NCBI RefSeq assembly: GCF_003573695.1
Contig: NC_039361.1
Coordinates: 135,564,777 to 135,628,776 of the forward strand
DNA from: Papaver somniferum
Lineage: Eukaryota; Streptophyta; Magnoliopsida; Ranunculales; Papaveraceae
Direction: 5' to 3'
DNA: 64,000 bases
The position numbers and the translations under genes were made by a program. Every line of letters starts with the position of its first letter. Positions within the stretch are counted from its first letter, which is position 1. A model generated the notes under the pieces. The model was given only the letters and a program-made list of their open reading frames with translations. It did not search any database and had not been told where the DNA came from. Shown piece after piece: positions 44,633 through 55,986 of the stretch.

Positions 44633-46239
44633 TGATGTGATTTTTAATTGTTGTTGTAGTAATACATATTCGAACTCTAAGACTTGTGAAGATTAAATTT
44701 AAAGATTTAATGAAAATGATAAATAAAAGTGAGAGTTACTGGGACTAGGATTTCACCGAATTCATATCATCAAGTTCAATTATTTATTCTTCAACAATTC
44801 TAGCTCAATAAATAAAAACATGGACTCTTATTTTTGCCAAGATAGATTCTCAAAATATTAGTTATAAATCCTAAGTATGGGACATCAAAACATCTAAGAA
44901 AGCATGACCCATCAAATGAAATGACAACTACTTAATCAAAATCATAATTCTATTTTAATTAGTGCAAAAGTCATATAGAGAATAAAATAATTTTACCCAT
45001 GTATGAAATTCGGCTTCCTCCGTCGTCCCAGTGTTGGGGTTTAGCTACTCATGATGTAGACACTCTCAAAATATTTTTTATATAGCTCAAATGGTGTTCA
45101 CAATGAAGAAAAGGAGAAAATTAACATAAACCGCTAAACAGGCGTTACAAACTCTCCCAACTCTCGATACTCTTCTATGAAACAGCAACACTCTTTATAT
45201 AGCCAGCAGAACCAAGAAATGTCGCTCAATCACTCCAAAAATTCTTCCATTACTCGCCAGTAAAATAATATATCTTCGAGATATTTTCTTCCATTTCTTG
45301 CCTCCTTCACGCGTCTTTTGTTGGTTGTTAAACTTTCCAAACTTCCTGTGAGAATAAAACCAAGTCTGACAGAATATCTTCTCCCATTAATGCGCAAAAT
45401 CTTCCAAAGATAAATAACAGAAACCTGTGAATATCTTCCTTGCGCTGTTTTGTTCTAAACGATAAAATATCCTTCCCTTTTTTATTTCAACGCAATTACC
45501 ACCCCTGTTTAGTAGAAACAGGTCAATCCTAATCAAATATTGTGAATAAATCTTATAGAATATCTTCCAAATCTTTTCCAGAGATCTCTCAGCTTTGTGA
45601 AGAACTCGGTGAATATTTTCTTTCCTGTTTATCTTCTCATGCGTAGGATGAAAAACTGCACACTCCTTTCACGTTTAATATTTGTTTCAGCAGAAGTAGA
45701 ACTCACGTAAGTACCAAAAATATTTCCAACAGAATCCCTAATATTGACTTCCATGTATTAATCCAAATCCACGTGAATTTCCTTTTTTCTTTGACGGTGA
45801 AACTCTTACCGGCCCTGTTTACCCGTAATAGGCCCATAACAATCAAAATAATCAAGAAAGGTCCAATCATCACTCTCCGGTTTTAATCCAGTGAATAACT
45901 CCGAGTTTGTTGTTCATCAAATAATTCTCCCGCCAAAAACAAATTCAATCGGGGAAGAAAATGCTGCCTCTAACCAAAATGTGGGTGCCTTTAGTAGATA
46001 GGGTGCCCTGGGGTGTGAATAGCAATTAGGGCGCCCCTTAGTAATTGAGTACCCATTAGCCTACAATGAAAGTCTGAATAGCAACTGTCCTGTGGAGGTG
46101 CCTTTAACAGTTTTTCGCGCTGATTCTTCTAAAAACGTTTATTTGCCCGAAAGCACCTACAAACAAGTTTATTAGTGATAAAATGAGTCTCAACTAGTGT
46201 ATTTATGGGTGAAAATGTGTCACACTTGCGTGTTCATCA
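44633..46239 (-). repeat. 5' LTR of the reduced element
   Basis: 1,607 bp; pairs with 41578-43175. Confidence 0.9.
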
Positions 46240-46469
46240 CCCCCAAATAACCGTGTGTATATCAAAGGCATACCATTTTTAAGACCATATTAATATTAAT
46301 TAAAATATTTTTTTACCCTATTGAAATGGATAAAATCTTTGAAATTATTTTTTATATCAGAATTATGAATATGCTTGGATTTTTGTTAGTTTTTAACGCA
46401 TAAACATGTCTAGATTTTCTAGATATTTATTATTAATACTAAAAATTAATATAGACATTTTTAGATTTT

Positions 46470-47115
46470 TTTTCCTTATAAAAGATTCAAAAACATAAAT
46501 CTTATTATTTTATTCCATAAATACGTTGAATTGATTTTTTTTGTATTTCAGTCATAACTGAATGAAATTAATATAGTGGTTTTTCTTATTTTCTGGATTT
46601 TTTATGATAAATAATTGAATTTATTTTCATTTTATTTTAATCATAAATTTCCGAAATTAATATATTAGTAGTTTTTTTTTGTCATTTTTATATTTTTTCC
46701 GTATAAAAGATAAAAAAATATATATTTTATTATTTTATTCCATAAATATGTTGAATTAATTTTTTTTATTTTAATCATAGATGTCCAAAATTAATATAGT
46801 AGTTTTATTTGTCATTTCTATATTTTTTCCATACAAAAGATTCAAAAAATATAAATCTTATTATTTTATTCCATAAATATGTTGAATTGATTTTTTTTAT
46901 TTAAGTCATAAATGTAAGAATTGATATAGTATTTTTTTATTTTCTGGATTTTCTATAATAAATGCATGAAATTATAAAAGAATTAAAAAATATAAATTAT
47001 TTTATTTTATTCCATAAATATGTTGAATTGATTTTTTTTTTAATCATAAATGTCCGAAATTAATATAGCAGTTTTCTTTATTTTCTGGATTTTCACAATA
47101 AGTGCACGAAATTAA
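46470..47115. repeat. AT-rich minisatellite of about 130-150 bp units
   Basis: Four or more units contain TTATTTTATTCCATAAATA, GTTGAATTGATTTTTTTT, TCATAAATGTCCGAAATTAA and TTTATTTTCTGGATTTT. Landmarks lie near 46503, 46729, 46859 and 46996. Confidence 0.7.
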
Positions 47116-48520
47116 TATAACATTTTTTCTAAATCATGAGGGCCGTCCGTCGCGTATGTCCCAACAATCCACCAAATCCACACCGCACATTGTCAGATCA
47201 ACGCACCATATCTAACGAATTTTCATCCGACGAATACGAATGGTTTCTCAATTAGCCAATGAGAGCGCGAGGTTACGCTCACCAACCAATAAGAGAGAGG
47301 GTAAGCTCCACCAGTGCTACTTTTATTCTGGAGTAAGGGATGGTATTGAGTTTTTAGGTTGTTGATGATATACTTTGAGTGGTTTCCACCTCATAATTAG
47401 GATCATAAATAAAAATTAAATTAAATGTGGTTTTTCTTTAAAAACCATTAGCTTTAATTGTCTCATTGTTAACATTCTCCATCTACAAATAAATAAATTA
47501 CTTAATAAATTTTAATATATAAAACACCAAAAAGTCTCCAAAATTAAGAGTCACAAATTTCAATTAAATCCACAAAATTAAATTAAAACTAAGTTATTCT
47601 CCAGTCATTAAAGAATTGTACATGAAAACACCAATGATAGAGATAATCCATAATAATCAATTGTCTTTTTATTTAAATCATGCATCAAGAAGAAAAAATA
47701 GTAAAAAAGTAAAATCATTTATAAAGAACAAAATCTTATAGCATGCTCAGATGAGAAATAAATCAAAGCACAAAATCGTTGATATGAAGATGTTTAGTGA
47801 AAAAACTGCAACCATCATTTTCGTTTCTATGAATTTTCTCATTCAATTGACAAACATGTGCAAAGAATCACAATTACATAATGAGTTGGCATGCCTCCTC
47901 GGCCACGTCTGATACATAAAATCGTTGAATCGCCTTCTCGGAAATTTTCAGTTGACATAAGATAGAAAATCAAGAGTGGATTAAAAACCCATTCAGTTGA
48001 TATATAATCTACTTCCCTTGGAAATTTGAACGGTTTCATTAACTTATTTGAAGTAAAAATCAAAGCTGTAGTGGGGATCTACGAAATTCGAGGGAAGTTG
48101 TTAGTTCCGAGAAAATGAGTAATTTTTGGGGAAGCGAAATAAAGGCTCACGCAAAATTTGGACTGAAATATTGTTAGAATGTTCATTTATTTTAATAGCT
48201 ACTAAACAAGACAAGTACCGACCTGTTTTCACGCTAATTTTTCATATTTTAATTTTGGAATGATAGGGACGCACATGTACGAATAATATCATACACATGT
48301 AAATACCATATGTATAAAATTACTAAGAACTAATAAGAAAATATTCTGGACTCGGCCCAACCAGAAGATGCATTAGAGGCCAACTATATTGATCGCTAGA
48401 GGCAAAAATTAAATACCACGTCACCCCTTTTATCTTTTTTGATAGATATTATTAGAACACGATATTATAGGTGATTTTGGTTGCATTCAGGGTTCACCAT
48501 GTTAGTATATAATGTTTCAG
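47116..48520. other. No supported gene
   Basis: A GC-richer island at 47,135-47,330 (GGCCGTCCGTCGCGTATG, CAATGAGAGCGCGAGGTTAC) lies in AT-rich DNA and resembles 49,030-49,110 in places (CATCCGACG), consistent with Helitron-type interiors. The frame at 47,839-48,063 has no recognisable protein. Confidence 0.35.
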
Positions 48521-48523
48521 TAA

Positions 48524-48551
48524 GTGCCATTATGGCACAGTTTATCTTTAG
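48524..48551 (+). mobile_element. Degenerate Helitron-like 3' end
   Basis: GTGCCATTATGGCAC hairpin followed by a T-rich stretch ending CTTTAG rather than CTAG; similar in layout to the two better ends at 49000 and 52307. Confidence 0.3.
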
Positions 48552-48699
48552 AATTTTGGTGATGTATATGGCTAATTTTATTATGTTTGCATAGACGTTA
48601 TTTTGGCTTGAAACAAAATAGAGAACTCTCTCAGAATTGATGATTAAAAGGATGGGAATTTTTTTTTACATCAGCCGTGGTTTCTTTCAGCATAATTGT

Positions 48700-49000
48700 C
48701 TGAATACAATACAAAACAATATCAAAGACCACCAATCTTTGGGGATCGACTAAAAAAATTATTAATTTAGGGAAAAATAAAATGATTTGCTTGGCATTTT
48801 TGTCATAAATTATTACTTTAATCAATTACAAGTGTAACAGAATTTATAATTATTTGGATGATAAATATCTTAGATTTTCATAGCTACAAATTCTCATGAG
48901 TCAAATAAGTCTTACCATAGTTCGTAGTATTTATTTAAATTATTATGATAAAAAATTATTCCGACTCATGCCGTGCCGTTACGGCACAGATTATTTCTAG
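48700..49000 (+). mobile_element. Helitron 3' end, copy 1
   Basis: The last 300 bp match 52,026-52,307 (CTTTGGGGATCGACT, CAATTACAAGTG, AGCTACAAATTCTCATG). The end has a GTGCCGTTACGGCAC hairpin (48973-48987), a short AT-rich spacer and CTAG at 48997-49000 followed by T, the canonical Helitron 3' terminus. Confidence 0.65.
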
Positions 49001-50037
49001 TCTATAATACAAAACAGAATGAGTTTTTGAGCCTTGGACGGTCAGATAACATTTTGAGATACAAACGTTGCATCCGACCATCCCAGTCTCATCCTAGCCA
49101 AAGACATCCGACGGATGTAAGAGTTATAACCTCTTTTTATCATGAATGTAGTTTGAGTGGGTTCCCTCTTTTTATTAGCGTTAATTATCTCATTATTTGA
49201 TTTTTTACATTATATTTTACATCTTCAAATAAATTTAACAAAAGATTGGTTCCCTGATAATTAGGCTCACAAAAAAAAATTAACAGGGCAAGAAAAGAAT
49301 AAAGTGAAATATTAAATATTACAACCATGTAAAACTTGTAATTTTTCTTAAAATAAATTACCCATAAAATAAACTCACATATAAAATCTATTATTTAAAA
49401 ATCTAAGAGTGAACTAATTTGTTTAAACGTTTTTAAATGCTTTTATTTTGTTTTCAAAATTACAAAATAGATCAACTACGAATTAATTTGTTTACTTTAT
49501 TTTTTATTAACTAATAAAAATAGTTAGTAAGCCTTTAGATAATTAAATTATCGGATACTCTATTGGGTCCTTAATAATTCATCCACTTGCATGAACAAGA
49601 AACATTAGAACCTCTACCAAATACAATAAAATAAATTAGTTTAGATATATTCATATGTTTTTAACAAGAAAAAAAAAATTCTTTAACTCATATCTCTTTA
49701 AAATTGTATTAACCGACCTTCATAAACTCGTAAAGAATAAATAGTATTAAAGCATTTGTGGTTACAACATGTAAAATATATATTTCTTCCTTAATATAAA
49801 TTAGTTGGCCTTCACCAACATATAAAGAATAAATAACATCAGAACCTCTTTTTGAAAATACAGAAAATCATTTTTATTTGACTCATTTATTTTTTTGAAA
49901 CAATCGAAAAATAAAAAGAAATACATACAATTGAGATCTTTCAAAAAAATAAAATACCGAAATTTTCAATTAAATCATAGGCCTAATTTTTATGTTATTG
50001 ATTTTTTTTGATATTTTAAAGCTTATAATTAAGCTAG
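49001..50037. other. AT-rich interior of a possible Helitron, no gene
   Basis: Starts TCTATAATACAAAACAG directly after the CTAG of copy 1, compatible with a Helitron 5' TC end. The rest is AT-rich without a supported frame. Confidence 0.35.
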
Positions 50038-50586
50038 CTAGGACATGAAGACTCGAAAGCTTGCATTCTTTGCAGCCTTGCAAATAGGACAATAATTTAT
50101 CTTGGAATCACATTCCTTACTAAGAAATAAATGCCTACAAGGAAACACTAACCCCGAAACCTCAATCCATTCGTAAATCTTACATGACTTTTTGGTTTTT
50201 TCCCTTTTCCTTTGCATCTACTAATTTTCGTTTTTTTATCATCTTGATTATGATTATACTTTCCTCCATAACAATACGATTGAGCATCATCATCTAAACC
50301 TTTAATTACTGACCCACCACTATCATCAAATCCTTATTAGTTATCATAAATATTGATATTATTTGCTGATAGTAATGATTTACCTCCAACTTTTCAACTC
50401 CTGATTTAATATTATTCTTATCGAGAAGATTTAGATATTCAGTAGAGTTAAGGATAGAGGCAATACCTTCATCATTCTTAGCAACACTGAACAAAACCTG
50501 ATTCTCCGTGTTTAACTGTTTTAATTTCTCTTCAAGGTCATTTTGTATCAAGGTCTCTTTGGCTGCTAGCCTTTTCAAAACTTGCT
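50038..50586 (-). pseudogene. Captured fragment of an S-RNase-binding/BOI-type RING E3 ubiquitin ligase gene
   Basis: Minus strand: after an acceptor (TTGTTGTAG) the exon starts QVLKRLAAKETLIQNDLEEK, then LNTENQVLFSVAKNDEGIAS, the coiled coil before the RING in this family. After a frame change it reads KSCKIYEWIEVSGLVFPCRH, LFLSKECDSKINYCPICKAA and KNASFRVFMS, with a stop at 50038-50040. This is the C-terminal RING in which CRHLCLC...CP.C....N.S...Y.S is typical. The second zinc Cys is Tyr (SCKIY), so zinc binding is probably lost. It lies between Helitron-like ends, so I infer capture of a host gene. An intact ligase would pass ubiquitin from an E2 to substrates. Confidence 0.75.
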
Positions 50587-51340
50587 ACAACAAGAAAAGT
50601 TACAACCAATAGAATGATAATTGAGGCTAAAATGTTGGATATGCATTGCGTATTAAGGTTTATATAACTCACTTTTTTATCCTATTTTAAGTATACGGGA
50701 AACAATATTTGCCTATATTTGTGGACGAAAGTTTTTTTAAAGTAGACTTAAGGCTAGAAACAGTATCTTTAACATAATCTATAGATCCTTTAATCTTCCT
50801 CTCCATCACCTGATTATACTTCCCATCCTTATCCTCCCCTCATCCTCCCATTATCCACTTACATTCCTAATTTACCAATCAAAATTTATTTCGTTGAAAT
50901 AATTACCCATACAAAAACGTCCCTATTATAAAGTCTTCATGCAAAAGAAACGAGTGCTTTGTGATTCACACATAATAGCTCATGCCAAAAGAAGAAAAAA
51001 AAACGTCAAAAATTGTAGGAGGTCGCTGATTACAATTACTTAATAAACATGTATAGATAGACGAGTGTATTTATTCCACTACATACCTTCAAACTCATTC
51101 AATCAATTCTAAGTTATTCTTTAGGTAAAAAAAAAAAATTGGTAAGAGAGTACATGTCAAACATGATTAGCTGAAATCTCAATACACTGCTCAAAAACAT
51201 GTTTGCTTCCTTTTTATGAATGCATGACTGAGATGAAGACAAACCTGTAGTACTAAAGATTCGTGTTGCAAGAAACTGGGAAGTGGTCGATGTCACGACG
51301 ACCAACGAAGTCACTACTTTGAATTTACTGATGATTTCAT
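50587..51340 (-). pseudogene. Probable upstream introns/exons of the captured RING ligase
   Basis: The segment upstream of the coiled-coil exon holds frames such as MERKIKGSIDYVKDTVSSLK (around 50,780) and TTSQFLATRIFSTTGLSSSQ (around 51,270). The second could be the Ser/Thr-rich N-terminal region seen in BOI-type ligases, but the match is weak. Confidence 0.3.
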
Positions 51341-52025
51341 TTGATGGTGGGTTTTTTTTTGCAGAATTTACCTTTTCCAGGAATTTATAATCCCATGGGA
51401 TTATAAATTCTAGGATTCATGTAAATTCCTTGTGTGTGTGGTAACTCAATAAAAATTCCTAGGATTTATAGAATTTTCTTGCTTTAAAGTCTTTATACCA
51501 TTTGGCATTATCCTCAAACCTTAAAAATGCATATACATGTGATTTAGAGTTTAAAAAAAATGGGTCCATAAATCCCTTTATAAGTTTCCTAGCAAATCTT
51601 AGGGGGAGGGGTCGGATTCCATATGGAGGATTTGCTGGAAAACTGAATCCCGTAGGAAACGTGATTCCAAGTATTCGGGCAACCAAATATAAAATGGTAA
51701 ACATAATTCTACCAAATCCCCTGAAACCATAAATTCCATCTTTAAAATTCTACATCCAAACCTACCATGAGTATATTAATCATGCACTCTATTAAGATCA
51801 ATCATGATATCCTCACAGGGAGATACCATGCACGACATCGTTCCTAAGACTTTGGTATGGAAGAGTTCGGGTCGTTACTCCATGAGAGATAATACCAAAA
51901 TGGAATCACCAGAGCATATGGATAACAAACACAGGAAGATAGTGCCAACGACCTAGGAAGAAATCATGGAAGCATATAATTACATTTATTGCTCATCAAA
52001 TGAAGATTCAGCGTATTGGTATGAG
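51341..52025. other. Possible MITE-like sequence, no gene
   Basis: 51,375-51,775 holds TATAATCCCATGGGATTATA, a perfect palindrome, and repeated AAATTCC/GGAATTT themes. I could not define terminal inverted repeats or a TSD. Confidence 0.25.
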
Positions 52026-52307
52026 TACAACATAAATCAGTAACAAAGACTACTAATCTTTGGGGACCGACTCAAAAATTATTATTTTGGCTCATAAAAA
52101 CAGTTTACCTAGAATTTACTATTTTCCTCAATTACAAGTGAAACCGAATTTACAATTTTTTCGATGAGAAAAATATAAAAATTTCGCAGCTACAAGTTCT
52201 CATGGGTTAAAATAGATCTTATCATAGTTTGTTGTAATTATTAAAAATATCATAACAAAAAATTATTCAGTCTCATGTTGTGCCGTTATGGCACGGGTTA
52301 TTTCTAG
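52026..52307 (+). mobile_element. Helitron 3' end, copy 2
   Basis: Homologous to 48,700-49,000. Ends with a GTGCCGTTATGGCAC hairpin (52280-52294), GGGTTATTT and CTAG at 52304-52307 followed by T. With a 5' end at about 49001 it would define a 3.3-kb Helitron carrying the RING ligase fragment. Confidence 0.65.
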
Positions 52308-53548
52308 TAATTAGACAATAAGGGATTAGTAAAGAGCAAGACAAAGCCTGCAAGACACGGCCCAACACGTAGTTGCAAAAAAGAGTGGACAAGTGATTTG
52401 GATACCAGGATGAGGTGGTTTCTACAAGAACTCTTATACAACATTAAACGACAAACCAGAGATATCACTTTATTCTTGAAGGTAATCTAAACATGATTAT
52501 TTTCACATTAGCTCACAAACTTTGTATCAATTTTTCCGGGAAACCTAAGTGCCAATGCATTTGAAGGTAAGTTTTTGGTGATATGTTCTTATTACAATAC
52601 TTCATATTCATACTAATAATGAGCATAATCCGGGAAGTATAACCCCAACATTTAATTCACGTTCGAATTAAAATTGATCGATGGTGAGGTTTGGTATTTT
52701 ACAATGCATTAATTAATTTATTTATTTTGTAAAAATGTAAAGCTTTATTAGAGGAATGCAACACAATAAAACTTAGCTTGAAAGGCAATGCCCTTTGGAT
52801 TTTATAAAGAAAAATATACCGAAAATATAAGATAGTACGAGAACAACAATGCCACGGATCCTTCCCCATTTTCACACTATATATTGTCACTTATAAAAAA
52901 TATTGACTGGCATATTTAGAGAAGGAGACAATGTTGTATATAGACAAGGGGTGATGTTTTTGATGTTTATTATCATTTTCTGAGGGAAAATAATTGATGA
53001 AGAAGGAGATGAAATCACTGATACCCCTTTGTCGTTCTTATCCATCAATATATAAAGTTATTTTATTTTTATTTGATTTAAACATCTTAATCAGTCATTA
53101 GATTTGAGCATGGATTATTATCAATAGCACACACGCTCATCAACTCTTACTCTTAATTCACTGAAATTTTTATCAGAAGTTTTACAAGAGCCACTAAAAC
53201 TGAAAGTAATTAAACCTATAAAATTTAGTTCTTTGAGAAAATCTTAGGGGGAAGTAGATAATCTTTTTCTTGGTTTCCTTTTTTTCTTTATCAAGTAAAT
53301 AGTTTTATAAGTAATAATCATGTAGTGGGTTTTGAAAAGGGAGAGGGTACCAAGTAGACCACCAAAATTTGTGTTATAGTAACCTATAGATATCCTTGTA
53401 CAAACTTTAATCAAAGATCAAAGTAGACAAGAAATATGATAGGGGTTTTGAATCACAAGGATGATTAACGTACAAATTGTTTGTACTTTTAATCATAAAG
53501 ATAAAATCAGTATAATGCGAAAAATAAAAGTAAAGAAAGACGCTAGAT
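52308..53548. other. No supported gene
   Basis: AT-rich; only short frames without recognisable protein on either strand. Confidence 0.35.
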
Positions 53549-54800
53549 TTTTTTTTTAATCGATTATATTAGATCAAAAGGGGGTACAAAAGGATTATAC
53601 TCATCCAAAGAGGGAGGAAAGAAATAAAAAAAAAAAGAAAAAAGAAAAAAAATATCTTCAAAAACAATCAAAGGTTTCAAAATAAAAAAACTCTAGAAAC
53701 TAAGGTGGTTTGGAATAAACACTAGACCAATTCTCAAAACCGAATTAAAAGAGACGTCTTCGAATTCCTTAAATCTTAGAGCTCACTAAACAAAACGTAT
53801 TTTATCATGTGAGTTGTATGAGCAGTATTTTGTTCCCTCTGCGTAAAAATGTGAGCATTTCTTTCCTTCCACGTTCAGCAGCAGCAATCAAATTCCAAAG
53901 TTTCTTCTTCTGATCATCTAAATGAGAAATTTTCCAAGATAAGATGGCAGTCGAGATATCATCTGGTATAACAAACTGCAACTTCATCTACTTCACAAAA
54001 GTGACCCATAATTCATTCACATAATTGCAGTGCAAAAATAAACGACAATGAGGGAATCTCTGGTTAGTAAACGACAATGAAACCGACACCAGATGAAAAA
54101 TGCCATCTTTGGAGGACATTTCTGCGCCAAATGAATCTAAAATCATCTTCACTATCATTATGCAATCTGTTGAAATTACCTACCCACTTCTCATAACTTG
54201 ATTTGACAGTAAAGTGTTTCTTTGGAGACAAATACCATTGTAACACATCTTCTTGTTGACTCTGAATGTTGTAATTTGCAATACAATTAGAGATTATTTC
54301 GAGTTCGCCTCCAGCCGCAGTATGAAGTCTTCTTGGTGCCTGCATATTATCAATAATTTCAGTAGCCGATCCGCAACAAGGATCTGCCAAAGAGGTAGAT
54401 TTAGACCGGACAACATCGTATAAGTTTGGAAATAAAGTTTTCAACGGTTCATTTAAAATCCAAGAATCCTCCTAGATTCTTGTTTTAGCTGCATTGTTAA
54501 CTTTAAATATGATATTCTTGATGAATGCATCTTTTCGTTGCATTATTGTATCGAGCATCCCCAGACCTCGTTCAGTTTGAACATATTGTATTAGGCCGCT
54601 ATAAACATTAGCCCACTATATGAATTTAGTCTGGAATGTTGAGACACAATAAGCCCTCCAAGCTACTCTGCTGCAGTTATGTCGCCACGTCTCTTAGTTC
54701 CATCACCTACGTACTTTATTCCCTTGGTTGATATCCTTTACATGCGTAAGAGTTGCTCTACAGTCCTCTGTGAATCCTAGTGCTTCCTACCTCAAATAGG
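53549..54800 (-). mobile_element. 5'-truncated LINE (non-LTR retrotransposon) 3' end
   Basis: Minus strand: GLGMLDTIMQRKDAF (about 54,550), LFPNLYDVVRSKSTSLADPC, LQWYLSPKKHFTVKSSYEKW and DFRFIWRRNVLQRWHFSSG (54,444-54,064), then PDDISTAILSWKISHLDDQK (53,987 on). These are typical of the region after the RT domain of plant LINEs (zf-RVT). The 3' end is AATATAATCGATT followed by an A-tail (plus-strand T-run at 53,549-53,558). Frames are broken by stops; RT and endonuclease are absent, as usual in 5'-truncated copies. I found no clear TSD. Confidence 0.75.
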
Positions 54801-55734
54801 ACTGCTAGTAAAATAAATAAAATTATTATGAATCAAGGTGACAAAAATATTTTCTTTGATTTAGGCGAATCTAAATCCCAAGACTAGGTTGTCTACTTCT
54901 TTACTCCAGTAGAGAATCATAATTAAAATATAAAAATAATATATCCAACTAGATGTTTGTCTAAGATGAATATTTATGGAGAACTTGAAACTGGATTCTA
55001 ATAGATAAACATTACACTTAATCGAGCTTGAAGTTTTCTATCAAATATGGATTTGATCAATAATTATTAATTGACCTTGGATTAATTGATGTTTCCAGTT
55101 ATAGTAGAGAGAAGGATCTTGGATTAAACAAAAATTTATTAACAGGTAAAATCGAGACACAGGTTACGAAACTATCTTAGAGAAGATAAGTGAACCTGTG
55201 CTTCACAAATCTCAAGTGAAGTTTTTCAAAGTTTTACCTTAAATCTCAAAAATCTTTCGTATTGGAGGATAAACTTTGCAACAAGATACACAACGTGTAT
55301 GGATTGAGTTTTATATATTTTTGATGTCTCAAGTTATAGTAATCGATCAAAGCTGGGTTTCGTAAGATGAAAGCAATGATTTCTTGCAACCCGATTAATT
55401 TTTTAAACTGCTAAGTCTAGGTTTCTTTCCTAAGATACATTGAACATGTTTCTTTAGTTAGAACTTGACTTGTGTTTGAGGTGGTTTCCATAGTTTGAAT
55501 TAGTATACATATTTAGCATTGAGTAACTTCTATAAGCAAATTACTTCAAAAGATATCTTCAAGTCATTAAGAATAAAAAATGTGCACATAATATGACAAT
55601 TGCTAAAAGCGAGATCTAAAAACCACATTCACATGTTAGATCAATTTTTGGAAAGAAAGGAATTAACTAAGAACAATAATTGAAAATCGTGTGAAAAGTT
55701 TTCCTTGAAAAACAAAAAAGAAAAGTGCACCAAT
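54801..55734. other. No supported gene
   Basis: AT-rich; wording such as GACCTTGGATTAATTGATG and GATCTTGGATTAAAC recurs, but no element boundary is visible. Confidence 0.3.
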
Positions 55735-55779
55735 CCTAGAATAGGAAATTGGTTTTTCGCACAGAATTCACCAATTTGG

Positions 55780-55986
55780 GTTCGTGAAATCAAAGTGAGT
55801 TTTGGGTTCAAAACTTTAATTTCAAAGTAGGTCCGTGAACTCAGGAAATTGAGTTCGGAAACTCAAAGAGAAATTGGAGTTCATGAACATTTGTTTCGAC
55901 TAGGTTTGTGAACTCAGGCAATTGGGTTCGTAAACTCATAGTGAAATTGAAGTTCAAGTGATTTTGATTTCGACTGGGTTCGCGAA
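55780..55986. repeat. About 72-bp tandem repeat next to the copia gag remnant
   Basis: Three units carry GTGAACTCAGG(A/C)AATTG, GTTCG.AAACTCA and GAAATTGAAGTTCA with small changes. The theme (TCCGTGAACTCAG) also occurs in the copia LTRs, so the segment may be copia-derived. Confidence 0.6.

Larger units (their letters stand above)
41578..46239 (-). mobile_element. Second, reduced member of the non-autonomous LTR family (4.66 kb)
   Basis: Direct LTRs 41578-43175 and 44633-46239 enclose a 1.46-kb interior. On the minus strand the order is 5' LTR (right), primer site (44612-44629), a broken acidic gene, a motif array, polypurine tract (43176-43194) and 3' LTR (left). Flanks are TCCCC (41573-41577) and CCCCC (46240-46244), a likely TSD with one change. 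Primer site, GCTCGAGGACTAGCAAA motif, internal hairpin and the LGL(D/E) protein block are shared with the element at 28688-35590, but the LTRs are unlike in sequence. Confidence 0.85.

Noticed and set aside
47839..48063. Minus-strand 74-codon frame
   Set aside because: No recognisable family or promoter; length expected by chance in this composition.
51375..51775. MITE with a central palindrome
   Set aside because: No clear terminal inverted repeats or duplicated target; kept only as a note.
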